Shown here piece after piece: positions 43,538-53,290 of a stretch of DNA of 64,000 bases (the stretch's first letter is position 1; the number at the start of each line of letters is the position of its first letter). The notes beneath the pieces are model-generated. The model made no database searches and had not been told where the DNA came from. It worked only from the letters and a program-made list of their open reading frames with translations. This stretch comes from Bedellia somnulentella (taxonomy: Eukaryota; Arthropoda; Insecta; Lepidoptera; Bedelliidae): the NCBI GenBank assembly GCA_963576735.1, contig OY755176.1:10463423-10527422 (forward strand). The letters run 5' to 3'. A program made the translations under genes and the position numbers.

Positions 43538-44372
43538 TAGGGTTCCGTAGCCAAATGGCAAAAACGGGACCCTTATAGATTCGTCATATCTGTCTGTCTG
43601 TCCGTCCGTCCGTATGTCACAGCCAGTTTATTCCGAAACTATAAGAAATACATTATTGAAAATTGGTGCGTAGATGTATTCTGTAAACCGCATTAAGATT
43701 TAAAAAAAAAATTTGAAAAAAAAAACCAAAATTTTTAGGGTTCCCCATACATAGAACTGAAACTCAACCCCGTAACTTCTAAAATATGGGCATGATAAAA
43801 CTGAAAAAAATATATGATGTGTATTACTATACAAACTACTAACGAAAATTGGTTTGAATGAGATCTAGCCAGTAGTTCTATTTTTAAACGTACATACATA
43901 CATACATATACTCACGGCTATAAATCCCTAGATGGGGTAGCCAGAGCTAAAGAATTAGAAATTCCTCAGCCACTTTTGGAAAGGTAAGTGGGGAAAAGAT
44001 GGTAAAATAAAGGTTGTTGGTGATAAGTTTCCAACCGCATCGCCCAAAAATCCCTTAAAAAGCCCCAATACCGTTAGTCGCCTCTTACGTACACCCACCG
44101 GAAGAAATGGGGTAGTGTTATTCTATGCCGACACTACACAGCTAAAATAAACGTCATAAATCAAATTACTTACCTAATTTATTAATTTCACTGAAATATA
44201 TAACAATAATTTTATTATCACAGGCCTTACGCATAAAACGTGAACCATTGTTTTCTTATAGTAGAGCAGTGATAAGTAAATAACATTTTAAACTAAACAT
44301 TTTAAACTTGTATATTACTATGTTACCTTCCTGCTGCTAGTGCTGCTACGGAACCCTTCATTAGCGAGTCCA
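43538..44372. repeat. 'gggttccgtagc' repeat interrupted by SINE-B
   Basis: Starts 'tagggttccgtagccaaatg' with the following 'cgggacccttatagattcg' and (TCTG/TCCG) run. It ends 'gctgctacggaacccttc' plus 'ctcgctcttggccgc'. The ends contain an inverted pair, gggttccgtagc and gctacggaaccc. This is a very common lepidopteran repeat type. The SINE-B at 43893-44143 lies inside it. Confidence 0.6.
43893..44143 (-). mobile_element. SINE-B copy nested in the 'gggttccgtagc' repeat
   Basis: A near-complete copy: (acat)n tail, 'tactcacggctataaatccc', 'tttccaaccgcatcgccc', ending 'gccgacactacacagc'. Confidence 0.85.
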
Positions 44373-45491
44373 TCTCGCTCTTGGCCGCTTTTTTTGTCTG
44401 TATTTAAAGTTAATTACTCTAATTGTTTAGACATTTTTACATTAATAATATAAAATTTTCCCTCTTGCTTTAATTTAACTGAATGCACACTGTATTTTAC
44501 GTATTGTTTATCAAAACATTAAAAGAAGTATTTATATACTTTAAAAGCGTGGACATTTTACATTTCCCGGTGACTTAAGGACGTACCCCCTTTGTTACAA
44601 AAATAAACATTTTGGAAAATTATATTGTTAGTAGATATTGAAACACAACATCGCACAAACAAAGTTTTTAATGATGAACCATGATATCTGGTCAGTGTGT
44701 AGGGGTGACAAAATTAGAGAGGTTGAGTTACACCAGTAAACTTGTTTAGTTAAATCGTCCTCCCCGCATCAAAGTTTCTCTCGAGAATTCTGTCCCATTT
44801 GAATTTCAGATGCGGTTTCTTGTTTGCGTCACAGTGCTTTCCTATCGTAACATATTTGTTATTATCTTCAATATTTTACTACCAGTTGTAAGTTTAATAC
44901 ATAATATATTTATTTTATGTTCCAAACGACAATTCATTGTTATTTAAAACTATCATAATACTTAACAAGCTGATTTAAAATTTTAGGTATTATAAACAAT
45001 AGTGCTTGTAATTTAACATTTATCTCCATGTCTAGTGTGAAGTTATTTTGACGGAACCTTCGTAATAACTTTTGAATGATAAAATAATTGTTGATTTTAT
45101 CCAGTCTACTCTCATAATATTGCCTACTGAGACATTTTAAACTATTGTAATTTCTTAAAATCACAAACCTACTGCTTACAAATAATGCTCTGTTTATTGT
45201 TAATTAAATCAAGCGCCCTACTCGAAATATTTGATTTAGATTAAAGTTTCTTGGTTTGAGTAAATATTTAAATTTAAATAATGTACCAAATGGAAAAGGA
45301 ACTAAAACCGAACATCAGATTGAAAGTGGCTCACGTATATTAACGTTGTCTTTGAACATCCAATTCAGTACAATTTATTTAGGATTCTTCAGAGAAATGT
45401 AAGCAAATTCACCACTCCCTAGCAAAACCCACTACTCATGTAAATCTACATCTCATATGCTAGTCCACTGTTTGTCTATAAACATTACTAA
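44373..45491. other. Unassigned AT-rich stretch
   Basis: No supported feature. 'gctttcctatcgtaacatat' (about 44838) also occurs near 41170 as 'gctttcccatcgtaacatat', hinting at another unnamed repeat. Confidence 0.35.
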
Positions 45492-45773
45492 TGAAATGTA
45501 CATTGTATGAGCATTAAATTGGATTACTTTGATGTTTAATGTCAATAGTAAGGAATATCATTCATTTTCATTTTTCATCATACATACATACATATACATA
45601 CATATACTCACGGCTATAAATCCCTTGAAGGGTGAAATGTACATTGTATGAGCATTAAATTGGATTACTTTGATGTTTAATGTCAATAGTAAGGAATATC
45701 ATTCATTTTCATTTTTCATCATACATACATACATATACATACATATACTCACGGCTATAAATCCCTTGAAGGG
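45492..45773. repeat. Perfect tandem duplication of 141 bp
   Basis: 45492-45632 is repeated as 45633-45773. Each unit contains unique DNA ('gaaatgtacattgtatgagc') and the (acat)n end plus the first ~25 bp of a minus-strand SINE-B, so the duplication occurred after the SINE insertion. Confidence 0.92.
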
Positions 45774-45788
45774 GTAGCCAGAGCTAGG
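45734..45788 (-). mobile_element. SINE-B 3'-end fragment
   Basis: (acat)n, 'tactcacggctataaatccc' and 'ggggtagccagagctagg', then the similarity stops. Confidence 0.7.
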
Positions 45789-45837
45789 ATTCATCATCTT
45801 ATTTCAAAATTACTCCCTTATCATATTTTTTTACATA

Positions 45838-46022
45838 GATACACACGGCTATAATTAGAAGAGGTAGCGAGAGCGTTGAGTGGGCAAAAGATAGTAAAAT
45901 AAAGGTTATTTGTGAGGGTATCCAACTCTATTGCCCAACGACTTCTTTAAATCCCTTAGTCGCCTCTTACGATCACCAACGATTACAAATGGGAAAGTGC
46001 TATTCGAAGCCGACTTTATACA
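45838..46022 (-). mobile_element. SINE-B copy, diverged
   Basis: 'acacacggctataattag', 'gagtgggcaaaagatagta' and 'attcgaagccgactttata'. It is shorter and more mutated than its neighbours and may be the rest of the fragment at 45734. Confidence 0.65.
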
Positions 46023-46227
46023 GTTTTTTTGTACTTGTATTAAAAGATGTTAATATTTTACGCTAGCACTATTCCCAATACAAGCGTTAATGTCGTTAGT
46101 CCCCGAAAGGATGTCAGATGGTACTACTATTTCTGAACATTGCGTGGCATTTTGGTAACCTAACATGCCAAATATTGAGAACACAATAGATATATATATA
46201 TAATATATATATACACCAACGACACTT

Positions 46228-46328
46228 AATATCTACCATCTTGTCCCCTATCGACTTCCAAATGTGACTGAAGAGTGTTTAGCTTCAAAGCTCTGGCTAC
46301 CCCATTTAGGGATTAGGGGTATATATAT
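46228..46328 (+). mobile_element. SINE-B 3' fragment interrupted by a MITE
   Basis: 'ctaccatcttgtccccta' to 'gctctggctaccccattta' plus the 'gtatatata' tail. The tail continues at 47040-47056 after the MITE. Confidence 0.7.
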
Positions 46329-47047
46329 GTCGCAAGAAAATCGTCAAACTTGTTAACTTATAAGTTTCCTAGGAAACTTGTAACACTGCACTCATAATAT
46401 TTTGTCCCGCGATTGTCGTAAGAGGAAACCAAAGGCTTTTAGTGATTGTTGGGTGAAATGGCTGCCTACCAACCGCCACCTTTTAATTCTGTAGCTCAAG
46501 CTCAAGATATACCTTATTGTGATTCGCTACTGTAATGTGAGTGAGTGAAAAGCAAGTCAGAAAGTTGGTTGATTATCAAATGGAAACTATTGTAAAAATC
46601 CGTTATTGTAATCAATTATTCGTAATTTTCGTTCATTATTATGTAAGATTAACGGCTAGGATACCCTTCTTTGAAACGCTCTTAGGCCAGTTCCGCATTT
46701 GCATTTCAAAATATTGGAACATTGTCATTACTTTAAATTCATGCTTTTTCTTTACTCAACTCACTTCTTAACCAATCAGCAGAGTAACTGGTTCTATTAA
46801 CAATTTCACTAGCAGCCATTAGGAAGCTTACAAACTTTTCCTAAATTTTAAATTCACAACTCGGAACCTTGTCAAAAATGATCCCCACTTACATCTTTCC
46901 TGGTAAGTCCGTTATTTTACAAGTTTCCTAAACACTATCAGGTAAGATGTAAATTCGCATGCTGTTTGACGGATTTCCGTCAACTTACAAGTTACCTAGG
47001 AAACTTATTAGTTAACGAGTTTGACGATTTTCCTGCGACATATATAT
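46321..47047. mobile_element. 711-bp MITE with 55-bp terminal inverted repeats
   Basis: Element 46329-47039 has ends starting 'gtcgcaagaaaatcgtcaaa' and 'gtcgcaggaaaatcgtcaaa' (inward). They match over 55 bp with about five differences and end in 'cttgtaa'. 'atatatat' is present at 46321-46328 and 47040-47047, an 8-bp duplication compatible with hAT. The motif is low complexity, so a TA duplication cannot be excluded. The interior is non-coding and includes a partial third copy of 'ttacaagtttccta' near 46917. Confidence 0.85.
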
Positions 47048-47184
47048 GTATGAATGATTTATCAGTTTTAAGAAATGTCTTTAGTATTCGTAAAGCACAA
47101 AATATCTTTTTAAGAAAAATATCAAATGAGTCTGATAATGCATTAAAGACAGATCAATGTATTATAATATAATAAAATGCATAG

Positions 47185-47384
47185 NNNNNNNNNNNNNNNN
47201 NNNNNNNNNNNNNNNNNNNNNNNNNNNNNNNNNNNNNNNNNNNNNNNNNNNNNNNNNNNNNNNNNNNNNNNNNNNNNNNNNNNNNNNNNNNNNNNNNNNN
47301 NNNNNNNNNNNNNNNNNNNNNNNNNNNNNNNNNNNNNNNNNNNNNNNNNNNNNNNNNNNNNNNNNNNNNNNNNNNNNNNNNNNN
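47185..47384. other. Assembly gap of 200 N
   Basis: Exactly 200 unknown bases. The same 10 bp, 'aaatgcatag', stands immediately before (47175-47184) and immediately after (47385-47394) the gap. Confidence 0.98.
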
Positions 47385-47483
47385 AAATGCATAGAAGTAC
47401 TCGTAGTATCAGATTAATAAAACTGAAAAGAGACAATTTTTGCTCAATTGATGAACATCGTTGCTGTATACAAATTAATATAA

Positions 47484-47546
47484 TATATTGGCGATAGATG
47501 ATCTCTGCCCAACCTAATAGTAGCTAATGGCGTGAGTATATGTATT
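47484..47546 (+). mobile_element. RTE-B 3' end fragment
   Basis: 'ttggcgatagatgatctctg', 'cccaacctaatag' and 'tggcgtgagtatatg' match the RTE-B terminus with several changes. Confidence 0.65.
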
Positions 47547-50500
47547 AATGTAAAATAACCTCTCAAATTTAAATATTACAGCACTCAAAACAGTTTTCAT
47601 GGTTAAAATGTAAAGTTTGCATCATCTGATACAGAAGATTATATAAAGGCAATAAAAGGTACAAGTTATAAGAGCTCCAAATTATACTAATTAAACTTGA
47701 CCCCTGAAATTTTCATTGAACATGTTGTACTCTACATTCCTAATAATTTCAAAGTAAATATTTGTCGAATCATTGTTAAACTGGGATATTGGTTCAAAAA
47801 TACCAACTTTGCTGACGTTAGCCATCCAAAGAATTGCAATAGTTCAGAAATGCAGATGGAGAATACTTTATGAGAAAGTGGAAGTCTTGGAAATATTTCT
47901 CTGAAAATAAGTGGTCGCTTAAATTTGAATTTGGAATGTGGTTTGTCGGTTTAGTTTGGTGTGTTTATGACGTTACGCTCCGATGTGTACTGCATTGTTG
48001 AATCCTCGTAATTCTAAATATTATTTTATAGGATTAGGCAATCCATTTAAAAGGAGTTTTAAACTATTAACTGACATCAAAACCATTGGTTTGTTTAATA
48101 CAGAACATATGCACTATTGTTTGGTATCCGTTAGAGGATAATATTAATATTATTCTTTCCTGAAATAAGTGTTGAAAAAACCCAACTTTTGTTTTTTTAT
48201 GGAACTCTGAATATAATAAGTAAAAACGTGGCATAAATTACACTAGTGTTCACTCGTTGTTTTCAAAGTAGCTTCATAACTGAAACCCAACGCAATTTAA
48301 TCATGAATACCTCAGTGCATATACCATAAATCGTGTAGAAACTAAAAGGATATTAAGTATTTCACGTTGGAGCTATCATAATGTTAAATACATCTTACAA
48401 AAAGCGGGTTGCTGCTTTTCGCTCAAACAATTCTCTTTGTTCCAAAGCTTTGTAAGGAGACTTAAGCTAAACTCATCTGAAATTCAGATCCGCTGGTTGC
48501 GGGAAGGTGTTGTGTTCAAGGGTTTATTTAGAATAGAACATTCTATAGTATCTATAAGTCTTTAGCTAATGTTTTGGTATTAGTTTATCTTGAAACATTG
48601 ACTAGCGTAGCAGGATTTATAGGCGTACTTTAAATATGTAGCAGTGTGACTTAAAAAATAACTATATTTGAATAAAATATAATCATGCCGTGTAGTTGTA
48701 ACCGATTTATATTTAGAAAAAAACTTACTATGTTATGATATCAATTCAAACGTTTGTCTGTCTATTATTTGATAAGCAATGAAAGTCAGTGTGACTGAAT
48801 AATAAGACTAATATACAAATTAATATGTATCTGAAATTCAGATACAGTTGGAATATTTAAAAATAAACTCGTAAAGATAGGTGCCTACCTCTCAAATATA
48901 ATAAAATATACTTTCATATTTCCAACATCAAATGATTTTTGAGATCAAATTAAAGAGGGTATATCGGGTGCTTTAGTTATTTAATATCAAAGGAATTGAG
49001 ATTACTCGGTATCCTGAAAAATACTTAAAAATGTTAAGTGGACTCCACAAACATCTATCGTACTTTATGAACATAGTATTTTTATATGTATCTTAATAAC
49101 GTTGGAACATTTAATAGCATTATAAAGTAGATAACAATTAATAAAAAAGACAATAGGTTCTTCCAGTTCTATTCTTTAAAATTACTGCACTAAGAGTACT
49201 GAGAATGTAACTTAACTGTGTACATGACATAAACGCACCACAACTTAGATTACATGTCAAAAGTACTACCTTGTCCGCCAAACCGTAATAACAACTCTTT
49301 TGTAAAATACCTTAAGTCCTTTTTATCAAAGCTGGTTAAGTTATGAGGGTGTAAACGTTAGCAAAAATATGCGACAGAATATAACTTTTGTTTGGAAACA
49401 TATACGGTTCAAATTCTCTTTGGTATAATGCAAATCGTAACTCAGTTTATTACTCACGATTTAGGGACGTGCCGTGATAGGTTCATGAATTTTCATCAAA
49501 ATACATAATGGGATAAATATGAAAACTCCCTATCTCTCTTAATTTCCTGTTATAAACCAAAGATTACAGATTGGAGTATACGCATCTCATTTCTTTACGA
49601 CAAGATGTAAAGTAACGTGTTGTTTGAAATTTGCCTGTGACATAAATAATGCATAATTTAATTGAAATGTTTTATCATATATTGTTTTATTTAAATACTA
49701 AAGGATAAGGAATAGCATATTACAATGCCTACTTGTTTTCGAAAGTAACAATTGATTGATAATAAATATACCTGTTGTTCAGAGTGTCAACGTATTGCTT
49801 GGATAGTGCACCAATATGATAGGACATCGGTGTTTGCCCAAGTGACAAGTTTTGAATCTATAGATTTATCTGTCAAAAACGGTAGAGTTCCCACAGAGTT
49901 ATATAGGATGTCAAGAAAACACTGATATTAAAAAGATACCTTACTAATTTTGTAATGGTGATGTTGTATGAAGATGGTACAGACATACCGTTGAACGTTC
50001 GAGTCTAATATTTTTAAACCGATTCATGAGACAGTTAGAATAGCATTTCAGTATAGGAAACTGTTATTTCAAACAAAATTAATACATTTTCTTAGTAGCA
50101 TATAGCCATAACCTCATAGCATATTTCAATGATTCACGGCAATTGATTAAAATATCTTAACCACTTTACCACAGGAACATGCCCCCAATTCACTGGAGCC
50201 TCGACACAAGATTAATAAAAACAACAGGAACAAACCTAATCAAACATCCGCGCGATCCCTCATAAAAGAAAAGCCTCGCAAATTTTTGGACTTCAATCCA
50301 CTTAGCAACTCCCATTCACAACTGAAACGTGACCATTGTACTCCAAAACACTATTTACTATAGAAATGAAAACGACACGCATTCAACCGTGATGCGTTTA
50401 TTTTCAACCTTACGTCAAGGGCATAAGAATGTCTTTGTTCAGTAACGGAATAATATCCTGGATTTGAATTTTAGATTTGTTCTTCTGAGAGACGGTTTGG

Positions 50501-51690
50501 AATAGTGCCAATGTCAAACTGTTTTGGTGCGGACAAGATGTTTTTGGTCACTTTTGGTAAAAGGTGGGAAAACGTTCTACCTACATAACATTATTTTACC
50601 TCGATTTTGTCTGTCAGTTGCATAAAAATATAGTATTACTTTGTAAATAAATATTTATTACTTACAACAACACTTGAAATAAAATTCTATAATATATTGC
50701 TCATGTTTTTCATTACTGTGTTTCATACATTTTTAAAAGTCTTCATTAAAGTCAGATAAGTTAATCTATCTGCCTTTTTTGCTACATAACTGTTCAACGG
50801 TGAGATAAATGTCAGTCAATCATTTTGTAGAGAACTTTCAGGAAAAGCTTTTATACATTACGTCACGTAGTGACGTCTCGTTGTAACCTCGAACTGACGT
50901 CGTGATTGACGTAGCGCGTCGTCACATGAAGAGTCATTAATCAATGATAAGCTATGTTTGATGTTTAAGCACAATGTTAGCAAACTGATATATTAGTTAC
51001 TAAGTTAGTAAAATACACGAACCTTTATTGTTCTCAGAAACAGTAGGACAAAGATAGCTTTGTATATTGTCAAAATTAAGCTTATGTGATCTCTCAAAGA
51101 GTGTAATTTTTTGGGGAGTAGATTACTGTGAGTATTTACCTAAAAAAATGATGTTGTTGATTGTTGGCGATATGTTTATGGTTATCTTTCGAAAACCTCC
51201 ATACATGATGGCACTTTTGAATTTCTTCTTGCCTTGAATCTAGTGCATAGGATTAACTATGTTATGCCTTATGATGTACCGCACTTATCTTCAGCCTATA
51301 TGTGCTTCAGTAAAACTGCTGGAACCAGATGACTAAGAGCTATTGGATTGTAATGTTACAGAAACTTCATGTAACTTATTGTTATTGTAAGTAGTTTGAT
51401 GTTACACACAAAGTTTTTGTTATATCAGGACCATCTATTGATATTCAAATATGATAATTGAAGTCAGAAAAAAGAAGGACATTTATTTTCCTACTTCCAC
51501 AAATTATTATTTTCCTATATTATCAAATTACTGTTAGATAATTTATTGTATTTTTCTTTTTGTTTCAGGTACGACCTAACATGCAAATTATATTTTTTAA
51601 TCTGAAGTCTAAGTAAGTCACTTTATACTACGAGTGTTAATACTATTTTTGCACATTTTAAATGCTTAATTCTCTTCAGTGATTCTGATA
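47547..51690. other. Long featureless stretch, about 4.1 kb
   Basis: AT-rich DNA with no transposon family, tRNA or coding motif that I can recognise. It is the longest such stretch in the window and could be old intergenic or intronic DNA. The only notable spot is the cluster of TGACG half-sites at 50860-50920. Confidence 0.45.
50860..50922. promoter_or_regulatory. Cluster of CRE-like TGACG(T) half-sites
   Basis: 'acgtcac gta gtgacgt' (50860-50876) is a perfect palindrome of two half-sites. It is followed by 'ctgacgtcgtg' (one near-complete CRE), 'ttgacgtag' and 'gcgtcgtcac'. The GC content is locally higher. No linked transcript is visible. Confidence 0.35.
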
Positions 51691-51696
51691 ACGATA

Positions 51697-51779
51697 CTTT
51701 ATTTCTACCATCTTGTCTCCTATCAACTTCCAAATATGGCTGAAGAGTTTCTAGCTATGAAGCTCTGGCTATCCCTTTT
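51697..51779 (+). mobile_element. SINE-B 3' fragment
   Basis: 'ctaccatcttgtctcctatc' to 'gctctggctatcccttt', joined directly to the minisatellite. Confidence 0.7.
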
Positions 51780-52440
51780 TAACCGACTTCAAAAAAGGAG
51801 GTTCTCAGTTCGAATGTGTGTATGTATGTATATATGTATGTATGTATGTATAATTGTCCGCAATTATCTCGCGTTTGGCTTAAGCTATTTGGATGCGGTT
51901 TTCAGAAAAGTATTCGTTACATTTAGGAGAAGGTTTTAGTGCTTTAACCGACCAAAAAAAGAAAGGAGGTTCTGTGTTTGACCTGTATGTATGTCTGTTG
52001 GTCCGCGATTATCTCACGTTTGGCTTAAGCTATTTGGATGCGGATTTCAGAAAAGTATTCGTTACATTTAGAAGATGGGTTAAGTGATTTAACCGACTCT
52101 AAAAGAAAGGAGGTTCTGTGTTTGACCTGCATGTATGTATGTTGGTCGGCGATTATCTCGCGTTTCGCTTTAGCTATTTGGATGCGGTTTTCAGAAAAGT
52201 ACTTGTTACTTTCAGGAGAAGGTTTTAGTGATATAACCGTCTCAAAAAAGGAGTTTCTGTCTGAATATTCTGAGTTTCACCTATAAGTATGTATGTAAGT
52301 TTGAAGGTTCTTAGTTATTATTAGAGAAGGAGTTATCAGTTTATGTTACTACATTCAGGAGAAGGTTTAAGTTCTTTAACCGACTCGAAAAAACGGAGGT
52401 TCTTAGTTTGAAATATAAGTATGTATGTAAAGTTATCAAT
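51780..52440. repeat. Minisatellite, about 144-bp unit, 4-5 copies
   Basis: Units begin 'aaccgactt/tctcaaaaaagg' near 51781, 51947, 52091, 52236 and 52379. Each contains 'ggaggttctg', a (gtat)n run, 'gattatctcgcgtttggct', 'tatttggatgcggttttcag' and 'ttaggagaaggttt'. The first unit is longer (about 166 bp) because of its (gtat)n run, and the last two are degenerate. The unit is a known style of lepidopteran repeat, here in tandem. Confidence 0.88.
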
Positions 52441-52552
52441 ACTAGACAGAGATTTATCAATATATGTTAATAAAGTTTTTTTTATTGGTATTAAACAGAG
52501 TTACTAAAATATTCAACAAAAAACTATATAAAAACATGAATAAATTACTCTT

Positions 52553-52712
52553 AATTTTTTTTTTTTTTTTTATGTAGCCTTTACTATAGTGTCCCACTGC
52601 TGGGCAAAGGCCTCCCCCTGTTGAGTCCACACGTCCCGGCTCTGTGCCACCTCCGGCCACCCCGGCAAAAACTTATCTAGATCGTCCCGCCATCTCCGCC
52701 GAGGCCTGCCCC
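52553..52712 (-). pseudogene. RTE LINE 3' end with poly-A-like tail
   Basis: The minus strand is open for 47 codons: GRPRRRWRDDLDKFLPGW, then EVAQSRDVWTQQGEAFAQQW and DTIVKAT-stop (TAA at 52570-52572), followed by a run of about 15 A. This corresponds to the C-terminus of RTE-A (GRPPARWTDDLKQ...YVQQW) but is a different family. Strongly 5'-truncated. Confidence 0.8.
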
Positions 52713-52789
52713 TAAATTATAATAAGAATTAATTATATAATATAATTATATTAATTATATTAATTATATTTAAGAAAAAAAAAATTGCA

Positions 52790-53103
52790 ACATCATGTTT
52801 TTCATCCTGGTCACTTCAATCAAGGCTCTTTCGTCATGGGGATGGTTAAGTAATTTCTTTGAATCTTTATCACTTAAAGCCATATCATCAAGGGATTTAA
52901 CACGACTAAACGCTACATTTATATAAGAGTGTTTCTTCGCATTTGTGATAGGCGAACTTCTCTTTGCTCATCTGTTTCGGCAGCAAGAGCAGCACGCTGA
53001 CGATCTCTCTCATTCTGAAGTATTTGTTTTTTTTTTGTTGGGTGTTTTATTCTCCCTTACGCGACTTTTCCTTAAAGCATCCTTTGATTTTCTACCTAGG
53101 CCC
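52790..53103 (-). pseudogene. Helitron-like coding relic
   Basis: On the minus strand, LGRKSKDALRKSRVRENK is followed, after a one-base shift at an A10 run (about 53031-53040), by QILQNERDRQRAALAAETDE and QREVRLSQMRRNTLI. A second frame then gives NVAFSRVKSLDDMALSDKDS and KKLLNHPHDERALIEVTRM. The 'AETxEQREVRL' phrase is reminiscent of the basic repeated segment before the Rep/helicase region of insect Helitron proteins. No Rep or helicase motif is present. The assignment is by phrase resemblance only. Confidence 0.4.
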
Positions 53104-53290
53104 GCAGGTTAACAAAATAGTAACAAGTAAGCTAAAGAAATAATAACAAATATTATAACTACCTGTTAAAAAAAAAACTATAAAATAAACGGACAGTAAA
53201 ACTTATCTCTAAAAAACTATCACTAATTCACTAAAAAAACTCAGATTGAATTAAGAACTTATCTTATCACTAAAAAGTATAAAATAAAAA
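53104..53290. other. Unassigned AT-rich flank
   Basis: No supported feature; forms the left flank of RTE-B copy 1. Confidence 0.4.

Noticed and set aside
46190..46215. (TA)n run as a regulatory TATA region
   Set aside because: Simple dinucleotide repeat next to SINE-B; no promoter context.
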